Assembly (NCBI GenBank): GCA_018003015.1
Contig: JAGNEZ010000043.1
Location: 1 to 55,428, forward strand
Length of the DNA: 55,428 bases
Direction: 5' to 3'
Origin: Phycisphaerae bacterium
GTDB lineage: Bacteria; Planctomycetota; Phycisphaerae; UBA1845; PWPN01
The notes below the pieces were generated by a model. The model made no database searches. It was not told the DNA's origin and saw nothing but the letters and a program-made list of their open reading frames with translations. Of the stretch, positions 43,117 to 55,428 are shown piece after piece. The position numbers and the translations under genes were made by a program. Position 1 is the first letter of the stretch; each line of letters begins with the position of its first letter.

Positions 43117-44397
43117 TCAGTGGGTGACCGGCGGGTCTTCGTAGGCACAGGTTCCCAGGAGGCCGTGGGGGATGTGGAAGTCTTCGGTTGACGCGCCTGC
43201 CGGCCGCTGGCGTGCGACCGTCGGTTTTCCGGACGGGACGGGCCCCAAGATTCCGCCAAGGCCCCAGGCCAGGAGCGACGGGGCGTCCTGAAAGCCCACG
43301 GGCAGGACCGACGAATGCATGGAAGCGATGCGGAACCACTGATCGTCGAGCATCTCGCGGGCGTTGGCGGTGATGTCCATCAGGTCCTGGACGTCGGCGG
43401 TGTGTCGCAGGCCCAGCAAGTGGCCGAGCTCATGGCTGGCGACGTTGGCGAGGCACTGGCTCATCTCCTCGACGCTGGGGAGGAGCGGTTCGAAGAGGGC
43501 GAAGGTATCGGTGAAGACGATGGCCGATTCACTCGTATCGTTGTTGTAGGCATCGATGCTGTCGGCCAGCCCGAGCAGATCGGCGTTGTAGGTACCGAAG
43601 TAGAGATTGGTGACTGAGCCGGCGGGTATCGCCGCGTCCCCCTGGCGGTAGACCTGGATCCCGAGGCTGGCGTAGTCTTCCTGAAGTCGCTCCAAGACCT
43701 GGGCGATGATGGTCTCCGTCTGGCCCGCGAACCGGGAGGAGATCCGGGCGGCGTCGAAAGCCGGCACCTGCACGGGCGATGAACCGCCGATGCGCACATT
43801 GTCGGCCCCCGAGAAGTACAGCACGACGGTCTGGGGGTTGTACCCGGGCACGCCGATGCCGGTATCGACCGCGTACTGCACCACATAATCGTAGGAGGTG
43901 GCCGAGGACGAACGTCCCGCGACCACGACATAGACGTGCTCACTGGCCTGGCGGAGGACGACGCTCATTTCCCAGGGTACGAGCCAGGTGCCGCTGGTCG
44001 ACATTTGCTGGAGGAGGTTGTAGTTCTGATCCAGGATTCCCACCAGGAAGCTGCCGCCGTTCGCAGGGCTCAGCCTGATGGTGACTCTGTCGCCGGCGGC
44101 AACTGAATCGAAGCGATAGACATCTCTATCGACCGTGGTTGCGCCTCCCGTGATCGTGCCGAAGAAGGTCACGTCCTGGGTATCGGTGATGATGTCTGCG
44201 AGCTGGAAGGTATCGTTGGATTCCTGCTCCTGGTAGGCGTCATCTGTTCCCGGCAGAGTTGGCTGATTGCCCAACACCTGGAGGGGCCACAGGGCGGCGA
44301 GACCGTCGGCGGGCTGGACCGGACTGCATCCGACCGAAGCCAGCACCACGAGGAGGCTCATGACACCGGCGCGCAGCGAGGCTCTGTCTGAAGACAC
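43117..44397 (-). CDS. lipoprotein metzincin-type metalloprotease, second copy
   Basis: 426 residues. The lipobox ASVGC (Cys24) is followed by NDTFQLADII and a DRDVYRFDSVAAGDRV domain, as in the product of 41261-42418. The zinc motif [11 protein letters not shown] is at 322-332, followed by DLMD. The C-terminus is about 40 residues longer than in the paralog and ends in a Cys-containing tail. GTG 44397 has AAAGGGA seven bases upstream; a GTG at 44436 is also in frame but less well placed. The duplicated pair suggests divergence for different substrates. Confidence 0.8.
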   Translation of the reverse strand: MSSDRASLRAGVMSLLVVLASVGCSPVQPADGLAALWPLQVLGNQPTLPGTDDAYQEQESNDTFQLADIITDTQDVTFFGTITGGATTVDRDVYRFDSVAAGDRVTIRLSPANGGSFLVGILDQNYNLLQQMSTSGTWLVPWEMSVVLRQASEHVYVVVAGRSSSATSYDYVVQYAVDTGIGVPGYNPQTVVLYFSGADNVRIGGSSPVQVPAFDAARISSRFAGQTETIIAQVLERLQEDYASLGIQVYRQGDAAIPAGSVTNLYFGTYNADLLGLADSIDAYNNDTSESAIVFTDTFALFEPLLPSVEEMSQCLANVASHELGHLLGLRHTADVQDLMDITANAREMLDDQWFRIASMHSSVLPVGFQDAPSLLAWGLGGILGPVPSGKPTVARQRPAGASTEDFHIPHGLLGTCAYEDPPVTH

Positions 44398-44637
44398 TGC
44401 CGATCCCTTTCCAAAACGCTTCTTCTCCCCGCCCACTGGACTGGAACTCCCGCAACCGTACGATTCAGGTCAAGGGTGAGGCAAACGGATTCGGAAGAAA
44501 GTCCGGCCCGGGGTGCGGGCGACGGCCGTCGGGCCGTTCTTATCGGGTGGACGTGTCAGGGGCCTGCCTTGGTGTGGACAGGAGGGGCTGGTTGCCGCGA
44601 ACATGGCGGCCGGCAGAGCCACGAGAAGATGGAAGGC

Positions 44638-44861
44638 ATGGACATTGAGGCGATCAGGGGGTTGTTTCCGATAACCAGGCGTTGGGGGTCTCTCGACCAC
44701 GCTGCGGGTGTCCCGTTGAGTGGCTGGGGAAAGAGTACCGGATCGTAGCGGCGCTGGGCCGCGGCGGTCTGCGAGACAGTGTGCGTTTCTACAACACGCT
44801 CGAGGAGATCGGCGACCTGATCGAGGTGTTGGGGGCGGGCATTGAGGTCATGGCGGCGTGA
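44638..44861 (+). pseudogene. remnant of a class V aminotransferase (cysteine desulfurase-like)
   Basis: Only the two ends of the gene remain. The first part (44638-44748) encodes DIEAIRGLFPITRRWGSLDH plus AAGVPLSG, typical of the N-terminus of SufS/CsdA-type enzymes. The second part, in another frame and ending at a TGA at 44861, encodes EYRIVAALGRGGLRDSVRFY plus NTLEEIGDLIEVL, typical of the C-terminus. About 300 middle codons are missing, including the PLP-binding Lys. The two parts are joined near 44720-44735 by an apparent deletion. Strand and order are as in an intact gene, so this is a decay product and not a chance match. Confidence 0.7.
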
Positions 44862-44993
44862 CGAGAATGTGGGCCGGGGCAAGCGAGCAGGCGACCCGCG
44901 GTGTGTCGCGAGCCGCCTGCCGTTGGTTCTGTGCTTGGGGATCGGGTCCGGGCAGAGTCCGGGATGGCGGATCTCTGTCGGTTTGATGCCGCC

Positions 44994-46658
44994 CTACCAG
45001 GCGGCGCCGTTCTTTCGTTTTCCGCAGAGGGACACTTCCATGCCGATAGCGGCGGCCATGGCGGCCCTGGCCAGCAGGGCCTTATCCGCGTCGGCCGCGT
45101 TCCTGGCGTAGGCCACCTGAATATGGTTGGCCTTATGCTTGGCCATGAACTGATCGCGAGAAACGCCGTAGGTGACGGCGTGCATGACCGGCCACTGCGG
45201 GGTGGTGAGTTTCCAGCGTCGTTCGGTTTCGGCCTTGGGCAGCCTGACGACGGCGCCGCGGCCGATATCCAGTTTGAGCCTGCCGTCCTCGACGAAGACT
45301 CGCGACCAGACGATCTCGCCGGGCTTGGAGACGCCCTTGAGGGTACCGCCGCCGAGCCGGAAGTACACGCCGGGCTGTCGTTCGGAGGAAGCCCCTCGCC
45401 AGCCGCCGATCAGGTGGGCCGGGGGCACGGCGCCGCTGATTTCGAGGACCCACACGTAGTCCTTGATGGTGCCGGTGGCATCCCAGTCTCCCCAGCGGAC
45501 ATCGTGGAGCGTGTTCTCGACCGGCTGGCCCATGGCCTTATGGACGCGGTAGATCATGAGGCCATCGAGGCCTGCGCACTCATCGACCTCATTGAAATGC
45601 GGCAACGGCTCGCCGGGGTAGAGGATGCGTTTTCCGTCCCGGCTCTTGACTGGGGGGCGGTCCTTGTTGTTGAGGGTTCCCTCGACCAAGTCGCTGGCCG
45701 GCAGGAGGTCTTTGAGGCCCTGCTGGTACTGGATGCCGATGGTGGCGCAGCCGAAGTCGTCGGCGATGCGCATGGCGGCGATATACATCTTGCATTGAAG
45801 GAGGATCTGCTGGTTGGTGAGGTGTTTCCTGGGATCTGGCCCGGTGACGAACCTGATGCCCTTGGCGTCGTACCACCTGCGGACAGCTTTGGCCTCAGTG
45901 TCACTCACCTGGGTGGTCTCGTAGTAGAGCGCCGACTGGCTGAGTCGCTCCTTGTAGACGCCGGTCGGGTGCAGCAGTTCGTCGGGGATGATGGCGTTGT
46001 ACATTCCCATGCAGCCCTCGTCGAAGATGCCCATGATGGCTTTTTCGATCTTGAGCTGGGCGGCGAGGGCCTGGCCGAGTTTCCTCTCGGGGCCGGGCAC
46101 CCTGATCCTGGACAGGGGCTTGACGTGGCTGATCCTGTGCTGAACGGAGCCGGTCTTGAGCCAGGTTTTGAGTTTCTCCCTGAAAGCCGGACTGCTGAAG
46201 TCCTCGGCCCAGAGCGTGGAGTACTTTTTGCCCGCCTTGGTGAGTGAGCCGTTGAGGTTCAGCATCCCGACCAGTCCGGGCCAGGTGCCCGACCAGTTGG
46301 CCACGGTGCAGATGGGGCCCTGGTGGGTCAGCAGGCCTGGAAGCACGTGGTGGGTGTACTGCCAGACCGCTTCGGCCACGATCAAGGGTGCCTTGGGGTC
46401 GATGCGGGCGAAGATGGACATGCCCTGCTTCTGAGAGCTGATGAAACCGTGCTTCTCCTTGGGGTTGTACGGATGGGCCCGGACGATCCTGTAACCGAGC
46501 GAAGCGACCGCCTTGCCCAGGGCTTTCTCCATCTCATTCTGGGCGGCCCAGCAATCCTGATTGGCTGAGAGACGTAAATCACCGCTGGCAACCAGCAAAA
46601 CCTGCTTGTTCTTCACGTTTGGCTTCTTGGCGAGTTTAGGCAACTTGTAGCTGGACAT
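44994..46658 (-). CDS. L-fucose/L-arabinose isomerase-like protein
   Basis: 554 residues. The overall pattern of FucI/AraA-type isomerases can be followed: an N-terminal Rossmann-like part ([19 protein letters not shown]), [20 protein letters not shown], then [20 protein letters not shown] and [20 protein letters not shown], and [16 protein letters not shown] near the C-terminal barrel. It probably interconverts a ketose and aldose; the true substrate is not identifiable. It may be only distantly related, and I did not verify all metal ligands. ATG 46658 is preferred, with 46676 as an in-frame alternative. Confidence 0.7.
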   Translation of the reverse strand: MSSYKLPKLAKKPNVKNKQVLLVASGDLRLSANQDCWAAQNEMEKALGKAVASLGYRIVRAHPYNPKEKHGFISSQKQGMSIFARIDPKAPLIVAEAVWQYTHHVLPGLLTHQGPICTVANWSGTWPGLVGMLNLNGSLTKAGKKYSTLWAEDFSSPAFREKLKTWLKTGSVQHRISHVKPLSRIRVPGPERKLGQALAAQLKIEKAIMGIFDEGCMGMYNAIIPDELLHPTGVYKERLSQSALYYETTQVSDTEAKAVRRWYDAKGIRFVTGPDPRKHLTNQQILLQCKMYIAAMRIADDFGCATIGIQYQQGLKDLLPASDLVEGTLNNKDRPPVKSRDGKRILYPGEPLPHFNEVDECAGLDGLMIYRVHKAMGQPVENTLHDVRWGDWDATGTIKDYVWVLEISGAVPPAHLIGGWRGASSERQPGVYFRLGGGTLKGVSKPGEIVWSRVFVEDGRLKLDIGRGAVVRLPKAETERRWKLTTPQWPVMHAVTYGVSRDQFMAKHKANHIQVAYARNAADADKALLARAAMAAAIGMEVSLCGKRKNGAAW

Positions 46659-46752
46659 GTGATTGAGTATCCCCATGCAGGGGGTTGCATTGCCTCGGGT
46701 TCCACACCGGGCAAGGCCTCTGCTATGTGATTATGTACTGTCGGCGGTGGAT

Positions 46753-46781
46753 TTGTGCAAGTGGCGGGTATCGCATAGACT
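46753..46781 (+). promoter_or_regulatory. possible sigma70 promoter of carB
   Basis: TTGTGC (46753-46758), a 17-base spacer, then TAGACT (46776-46781). Matches are moderate. It would leave a leader of about 220 bases before carB, within which I saw no riboswitch or attenuator that I can name. The region 46659-47006 holds no other gene. Confidence 0.35.
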
Positions 46782-47006
46782 TCCCGCCGGCCTGGGGTGC
46801 AGGTCCGCGCGCCGGGACTAGCCCGAGGGGTGACTCTTTACGTCTGGAGTACTCCCGGGGGTGTGTTCCCGGGGCTTAGCGAGCCGATTGGCATCGCCTC
46901 TTGCCGGGGTGAGCGGAGGCTGGATTCTGCGACTGAGGGCCACGTCCAGGTTAGTCTGACGGCCGGCCGGCGCCGGGGTTGTGTTGCGTCACGGGTGGAG
47001 CAGTCG

Positions 47007-50780
<3,774 letters not shown>

Positions 50781-50890
50781 CCGATGGCGTGCGGCACCTG
50801 GCCGGCGACGGGCATTCACCGACGCCCGCCGAGATTCCTCGCTTGCGTGCCGGGGGCTTGCCCAAGCGACCACGGGGTTGGGCGCGGCCG

Positions 50891-50932
50891 CCCAGGCTGC
50901 CTGGGGCCCGCCCCGCCTTTCACCTGGCGGGG
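50891..50932 (+). terminator. two adjacent GC hairpins after carB
   Basis: CCCAGG-CTG-CCTGGG (50891-50905) is followed by CCCCGCC (50911-50917) and GGCGGGG (50926-50932) around an eight-base loop. They lie 110 bases past the carB stop. There is no U tract, so termination is possible but not certain. Confidence 0.4.
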
Positions 50933-50952
50933 AAGAGCACGGGGTGAGCTCA

Positions 50953-50980
50953 TTGCACGGTAGGCGGATGTTGGTACACT
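50953..50980 (+). promoter_or_regulatory. sigma70-type promoter of the pseudopilin gene
   Basis: TTGCAC (50953-50958), a 16-base spacer and TACACT (50975-50980). Each box matches four of six consensus positions. The start would be near 50988, about 105 bases before ATG 51092. Confidence 0.4.
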
Positions 50981-51091
50981 AAAGAGATCAACCCGTTTGT
51001 GGGAGCAGCCGTTAGGCGAGGGTTCTTCGTCTGCAGACAGCTCGTACGATGGTCGGCTCATCCTGAGGTTGGGGGGGCAGGAGAATGTTGC

Positions 51092-51949
51092 ATGACACCC
51101 ATGGCGGTCGATTGCTCCGGCAGGGTCAAGCGGCTCCGACCGGGTTTCACGCTGATTGAAGTGCTGGTGGTGGTGGCGATCATCGCCCTGCTGGTTGCGA
51201 TTTTGCTGCCGTCGCTGACGCGGGCCCGGGAGTCGGCCCGCCGGGCCGTTTGCGCGGGTCGCTTGCACAACATGGGCCTGGCCGTTCTGGAGTATGCGCA
51301 CTCGAACCAGGGGAAGGTGATCCAGTGCCGTGAGGCCAGCGTGCAGGTCGCGATCGATCCGCGTCTGGCGGCCCCGGGAACAGGCGGGGCCAGCACCCCG
51401 TCCTGGTACTACGTGGATTGGCAGGGGGCGGCCAAGAAGCACCACCTCGACAAGGAGTTATGGGAGTGTCCGAACCGCGCAGGCGTATTCGGCTACGAAG
51501 GGACCCCGAGCGTGGCGGAGCAGGGATACACGGCGGCGGCCCTGAGGGCCGGCGGTTACCGGGTGACCGAGGGGACTGACTACGATCAGTGGATCATCGG
51601 CTTCCAGTATTTTGGCGGGATCAAGACCTGGCGAACGTCGATCGGGGAGTTCAAAGGATGCTCGCCTCTAGACACCAGTTCCAAACCGCAATGGGCGCTG
51701 GCCGCGGATGCCAATCTGAAGGTCGACGGTTACTGGGGCGGGGGTCGTCCATCGGCTTTCGGCTGGATACCGCCTCATCCGGGCGCGGGGGGCGTGCCGG
51801 AAGGTGGGAATGTTCTCACGTTTGATGGAGCGGTCAGCTGGATCCGGTTGGTCCGCATGATTCCGATTCACTCCTGGGAACCGACGACGCGGGTGTGCTA
51901 CTGGTATCAGGCCGACTTGGGTGAATACGGCGTGGCTCGGCGGCGTTAG
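51092..51949 (+). CDS. type II-secretion/type IV pilin-like protein (pseudopilin)
   Basis: 285 residues. The prepilin leader and helix [20 protein letters not shown] begin at about residue 18, with Glu at the fifth mature position as required for prepilin peptidase and assembly. A conserved-looking C-terminal region contains [12 protein letters not shown], the H-x9-DG-type ending of planctomycete pseudopilins. It is a minor or major pilin-like protein of the envelope; thousands of such proteins occur in Planctomycetes and their roles are mostly unknown. AGGAG is eight bases before ATG 51092. The next gene starts six bases after the stop. Confidence 0.85.
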   Translation: MTPMAVDCSGRVKRLRPGFTLIEVLVVVAIIALLVAILLPSLTRARESARRAVCAGRLHNMGLAVLEYAHSNQGKVIQCREASVQVAIDPRLAAPGTGGASTPSWYYVDWQGAAKKHHLDKELWECPNRAGVFGYEGTPSVAEQGYTAAALRAGGYRVTEGTDYDQWIIGFQYFGGIKTWRTSIGEFKGCSPLDTSSKPQWALAADANLKVDGYWGGGRPSAFGWIPPHPGAGGVPEGGNVLTFDGAVSWIRLVRMIPIHSWEPTTRVCYWYQADLGEYGVARRR

Positions 51950-51955
51950 GCGAGC

Positions 51956-52348
51956 ATGAACAAGAGAGTGCTGATTCCCCTGGCTGTTCTCGCGATCGGT
52001 GGAGCCGTGGTGGCCATCGTCTATGGCATTCGATCGTCGATTCAGCATCCCTATGAGCGGGTGAGTTATCCGTATATCTGCAAGGGCTGCGGGGTTGTCT
52101 TCGACGTGAGGGAGCTCAGGAAGTCGGCTGACCTGTGGCGGATTCCGCCCGGGGCGCCGTCCGACTCGGTGGTGATCTGCATCAAGTGCAACAAAGGCTG
52201 GGCCTACCCGGTGGCGAGATGTGAGACGTGCGGGACGGAGCACATCCTGCATCTATGCCGCGACTCGCGGTGCCCGAAGTGTTTCCCGCAGGCCGCCGAG
52301 GCTGGAAAGAAAGCCGGCGTCGATGTGTTCTTCAGGCGGCCCGGCTGA
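51956..52348 (+). CDS. membrane-anchored zinc-ribbon protein
   Basis: 130 residues. One N-terminal transmembrane helix (VLIPLAVLAIGGAVVAIVYG) anchors a domain with repeated Cys pairs: CKGC, CIKC, CETC and CRDSRCPKC, enough for two zinc ribbons. A rubredoxin-like or zinc-binding role is possible. It is probably co-transcribed with the pseudopilin gene. I do not recognise the family. Confidence 0.7.
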   Translation: MNKRVLIPLAVLAIGGAVVAIVYGIRSSIQHPYERVSYPYICKGCGVVFDVRELRKSADLWRIPPGAPSDSVVICIKCNKGWAYPVARCETCGTEHILHLCRDSRCPKCFPQAAEAGKKAGVDVFFRRPG

Positions 52349-52553
52349 CCGGCATTCGTGCTGTTTGCTGGAGAGCTGGCATCGTGGCTGAGGGCCCCTT
52401 CCGGCTGCCGGTTGATTGTCTGGGGAGGTTGGGCGAGAGCGTTTGCAGAGGGGCGGCCGTCGTCTGGTCAGCGATGGACTTGCAGGTTCAGGCGGGGCGG
52501 GCTAGCCGGGCGGCGTGGCCGAAGGGAGGTTGGCGGGGAGAGCCGGATTTTCC

Positions 52554-52583
52554 TTGCGTGGGGGCCCAGGTGCGGGCTATTAT
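52554..52583 (+). promoter_or_regulatory. possible sigma70 promoter of the terminal gene
   Basis: TTGCGT (52554-52559), an 18-base spacer and TATTAT (52578-52583; five of six). The leader to ATG 52856 would be about 265 bases. The region 52349-52855 contains no gene that I can support. Confidence 0.4.
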
Positions 52584-52855
52584 GGGAACAAACCGGGGTA
52601 TGGGGGTTTCCGCCCTGCGCGGGTGGATTTGTCTTTGCAGTGGAGAGGAGCATTCAGCAGCCGTTGACCGGTTCGGGATGATCTCTTCCGCTTCGGCTTT
52701 GTCGGGGCGGCGAGGCTCGCGGGCATCCGAGGTTACGCTTCCGGCTCGCCGCAGCCTTGTTCCGGATGTACCCGGCACTTCGCTCGCGGCCTCAGTGGTA
52801 CCCGGTCGAACGGTTGTTCGTCGTTGCGGTCTTCGACCAAACAGAGGAGGTGCAC

Positions 52856-55428
52856 ATGACACGTCTCATCGCCGCCACAATCATCTTGATCCTGGCCATG
52901 GCCACCGCAGTCCAGGCAGAGATCGTTTACGTTGACGCAACGCCCAATGGCACGGGCGCCAATGTGACCGTTCAAGGCGCGACGCCCACCGAGGATGCGC
53001 CGGCCAATTTCATGCTGGACGAGGAGGATTCGGCCACCAGCCCGGCCGAGTCAGACGCGGACGGCATCTGGGGTGAGCGCAACCGCACGGCCATGAACGG
53101 CGGGAATGTCCTCGTCGCGAAGGGCCCGACGGACGGGACTGACGACGGCGATGGCATTCTGTGGACGAGCACGCCGACGCTGGCCGCCGGCACCTACAAC
53201 GTGTACTTGTTTTTCTGGAACAACAGCAACGGCAATGGAATCTGGGACATCTCCGCGGCGATCGGAGAGTTGAACAGTTTTGACGGTCTGACGGACTACA
53301 CCAAGAACAACGCCACCAACATCGCCAACGCCACGCAGTTTGACGGCTATGACCTTCCCACGACCCTGAAGAAGGCTGACGGCGCGCAGAACCTGTTTGC
53401 CGTCAAGCTGGGCCAGGTCGTTTTGAGTAGCGACAGCGTGATCACGGTTTCCACAGCGGGCCGTCTGCAATCATCGACCACCACTGAGAACCGGACATGG
53501 TTCGACGGCATCGGGTACCAGAAAGTGGAGACCTGTGGTGAGATTCCGGTGGTGACGATCCAGAAGCCGGTTTTCCCCGGCGCGACGACGGTGACTGTCA
53601 CCGGGGTGTCGCCGCAAGCGGAGTCGGTCAACGTCTACCTTGACCCGGCGACGCTGGTCGGTTCGGCCGCGGGCAGCCCGCCGAACACACCGGCGAGCCT
53701 GACCGTCACCCTGAATCGGTCCGCGGCGTTCAGCGAAGTGTTTCTCGGCCGCCAAGTCGTGGGCGGTGTCGAACAGTGCGGGGTAGCTCCGACGGTGAGG
53801 GTCATCGTTCCGCGGATCACCTATGTGGACGCGGTGCCCAACACCACCGGCAGCGACGGCAATACGACTGTGGACGGCAGCCTGGTCAACACCGGCGAAG
53901 GCGGCAACGTGGCCACCGGCAAAGACGTCGGCGGGCCGGGCGACGACGGCCTGTGGTACCTCCGCCCGCGACCGATGACCAACGCCGAGACGGTCTGGGA
54001 GGCCCCGGAAGTCGTGTCACCCCTTGTGACCACCCTGTCTCTGCCTGCCGGCACCTATCAGCTTTACGGGCTGTTCTGGAACAACGCGAGCAACGACGGG
54101 GTATGGGACGTGGCATTCAGGGTCGGGTCGGGCCATTCGTTCGTGTTCGGCAAGGGCAACGCGACGCTTTCGACCCCTGACGGCAGCGAGTTCACGAACG
54201 CCACACCCGTTTCCACGCGCGACGCCACGCAGTGGATGCTAATCGCTCCGCTGGGCCAGTATGAGGTCGTCGGCTCGATCGAGATCCGCATTGACTCGCC
54301 GCAGCGCGGGACCTCGGGTGATGAGCGGACCTGGTACGACGGTATCGGCTATGAACTGGTTGACCCGGCGACGCCGCTGCCTGTGTCGGACGGTTTCGGC
54401 GACGGCGACCGCGACAATGACGGCCTGCTTGACGATCCGGACGGAATGGGCAGTGGTCTTCTTGATGATCCGGCCGACGTGGGCCTCCAGTGGTCGCGTG
54501 TGTTCCGGACCGGTTCCGAGAACCACACCCTCCGGGTCGCCCATGACCTGGCGGCTCCTGACGGGCTGGGCGACGACAACGCCCTGCAGGTGAGTGTCAC
54601 TGGGAACCAAGCTTACCAAGTTGCCGGTTTTCCCCCCAAGCTCCTGGCCGATGCCGGTGAGTTCATCCGGCTGACCGCCCAAGTCCGCTTCACCAGTATG
54701 ACCGATTACCGCGACACGCTCCGTTTCGGTCTGCTCAACCAGGGGGTCACATCCGTCACGCTGGACCAGCTCACGCCGGCGATCATTGAGGATGACTGCA
54801 GCTACTTCGCCACGGTCGCCACCGGCGCGGTCGGTGCGACGGCCCGCATCGCCGCCAACTCCTCCGGCGGAGCGGACGGCTCCATCTTCGGCATCGACGA
54901 GAACCTCGTGACCGAGAACCCGTTCGGCCGGATGATCAACGACAACCTCCCGCACACCCTCTCGCTGACGGTTATCCACGCCTTTGGTGATAGCGCGTTG
55001 ATCGACTACTCGATCGACGGCAGCACGGCCCTGCGCGGACAAGATCTCTCTCTGCCAGTTTTCTACTTCAATGGGGTAGGCTTCGGCAGCGTCCCGTCCC
55101 CGGGCATCAGCTATCATCTCGATGATGTGCTGATCGAATCGGGTGTGGCCACAACCTGCGAGGCGATTCCCCCAGTTACGGTCGAGAGTATCATCCCCTC
55201 CGATGCGACGGATGTGGTGGTCAACGGCATCGTGTCGGAGGCGGAGCAGGTGAACGTTTACCTCGACGGAAGCCTGATCGGTTCGGCAAGCGGGAGTCCG
55301 CCCGGGACGCCGGCCACGCTGACGGTCCCGATCAGCGCAAGCCCTCCGCTGAGCGGCCTGGTCACGGCCGGGCAGGTGGTGAACGGGGTGGAGAGCTGCT
55401 GGCCCGCGCCAAGCGTGCAGGTCAACAA
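52856..55428 (+). CDS. large secreted modular protein, 3' end beyond the window
   Basis: At least 857 residues with no stop before the window ends. A signal peptide (TRLIAATIILILAMATAVQA) is preceded by a strong AGAGGAGG, six bases before ATG 52856. Two homologous units start with IVYVDATPNGTGANVTV (about 23) and ITYVDAVPNTTGSDGNTTV (about 321), each followed by ...LPAGTY or LAAGTY and FWNN stretches. Cys-flanked units (TCGEIPVVTIQKPVF, then VNVYLDPATLVGSAAGSPPN) recur near the end as TCEAIPPVTV with VNVYLDGSLIGSASGSPPG. The middle has an Asp-rich stretch (DGFGDGDRDNDGLLDDPDG) that looks like a calcium-binding dockerin or thrombospondin type 3 repeat. It is probably a cell-surface or matrix protein; a sorting signal would be downstream. 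Confidence 0.8.
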   Translation, partial: MTRLIAATIILILAMATAVQAEIVYVDATPNGTGANVTVQGATPTEDAPANFMLDEEDSATSPAESDADGIWGERNRTAMNGGNVLVAKGPTDGTDDGDGILWTSTPTLAAGTYNVYLFFWNNSNGNGIWDISAAIGELNSFDGLTDYTKNNATNIANATQFDGYDLPTTLKKADGAQNLFAVKLGQVVLSSDSVITVSTAGRLQSSTTTENRTWFDGIGYQKVETCGEIPVVTIQKPVFPGATTVTVTGVSPQAESVNVYLDPATLVGSAAGSPPNTPASLTVTLNRSAAFSEVFLGRQVVGGVEQCGVAPTVRVIVPRITYVDAVPNTTGSDGNTTVDGSLVNTGEGGNVATGKDVGGPGDDGLWYLRPRPMTNAETVWEAPEVVSPLVTTLSLPAGTYQLYGLFWNNASNDGVWDVAFRVGSGHSFVFGKGNATLSTPDGSEFTNATPVSTRDATQWMLIAPLGQYEVVGSIEIRIDSPQRGTSGDERTWYDGIGYELVDPATPLPVSDGFGDGDRDNDGLLDDPDGMGSGLLDDPADVGLQWSRVFRTGSENHTLRVAHDLAAPDGLGDDNALQVSVTGNQAYQVAGFPPKLLADAGEFIRLTAQVRFTSMTDYRDTLRFGLLNQGVTSVTLDQLTPAIIEDDCSYFATVATGAVGATARIAANSSGGADGSIFGIDENLVTENPFGRMINDNLPHTLSLTVIHAFGDSALIDYSIDGSTALRGQDLSLPVFYFNGVGFGSVPSPGISYHLDDVLIESGVATTCEAIPPVTVESIIPSDATDVVVNGIVSEAEQVNVYLDGSLIGSASGSPPGTPATLTVPISASPPLSGLVTAGQVVNGVESCWPAPSVQVN

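Noticed and set aside
44901-46247. 448-codon plus-strand open frame
   Set aside because: Shadow of the sugar isomerase gene on the minus strand; no domain in the plus frame.
54239-55117. 292-codon minus-strand open frame
   Set aside because: Antisense to the large secreted protein, whose plus frame stays open from 52856 with a signal peptide and internal repeats.

Overview
The window is GC-rich (roughly 60-65% by eye) bacterial chromosome that looks like Planctomycetota, possibly Phycisphaerae-like. The clues are a PEP-CTERM protein, a pseudopilin with the usual [18 protein letters not shown]-type start, many lipoproteins and zinc-ribbon proteins, a type III glutamine synthetase, a CarB enlarged by insertions, and frequent GTG/TTG starts. 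No phage, IS element or CRISPR array was seen. Assignments rest on motifs read by eye, not on database searches.

Region 1 (1-23238) is the most unusual part. A tRNA-Gln(CTG) with its own promoter is followed by a plus-strand operon: GTPase A with a zinc ribbon, a membrane zinc-ribbon protein, a von Willebrand A (vWA) protein, a small formylglycine-generating-enzyme-like (FGE-like) protein, a GAP1-like protein, and a second, membrane-anchored GTPase B. Convergent to it is a minus-strand operon: an M48-type metalloprotease with an Ig-like N-terminus, a probable beta-rich protein, a secreted FlgT-like protein, and a HerA/FtsK-type ATPase with two Cys clusters. A short hypothetical gene follows, then a second plus-strand operon: a radical-SAM activase-like protein, a coiled-coil protein, a triple-AAA+ (CbbX/SpoVK type) ATPase and a second coiled-coil protein. 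GTPases, GAP1-like proteins, vWA domains and proteases occur together in predicted NTP-dependent conflict systems known from comparative genomics. The arrangement here, with a shared extracytoplasmic domain linking the two convergent operons, may be a membrane-spanning version. That reading is inference.

Region 2 (23239-32797) holds a secreted, phospholipase C-like helical protein, a PEP-CTERM protein with carbohydrate-binding and C-type-lectin-like domains, a two-gene cytochrome bd-type oxidase operon whose subunit I ends in a cytochrome c domain, an ArsB/NhaD-type anion transporter and a TatA protein.

Region 3 (32798-41130) is a minus-strand nitrogen-assimilation block: NifA-like sigma54 activator, amtB, a P-II gene, a tiny lipoprotein, an outer-membrane porin and glnN. 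Palindromes of the form CTACC-N4-GGTAG lie upstream of amtB, glnN and the activator gene. At amtB and glnN they come as pairs 30-31 bp apart, about 120-160 bp upstream of GG-N10-G(C/T) sigma54-type promoters. This looks like a small NtrC/NifA-style regulon with its own operator sequence.

Region 4 (41261-55428) has two paralogous lipoprotein metzincins on either side of a zinc-ribbon gene, a decayed class V aminotransferase (cysteine desulfurase-like) remnant, a fucose/arabinose isomerase-like gene, carB, a pseudopilin gene followed by a membrane-anchored zinc-ribbon gene, and a large secreted protein built from repeated modules that runs off the end of the window.
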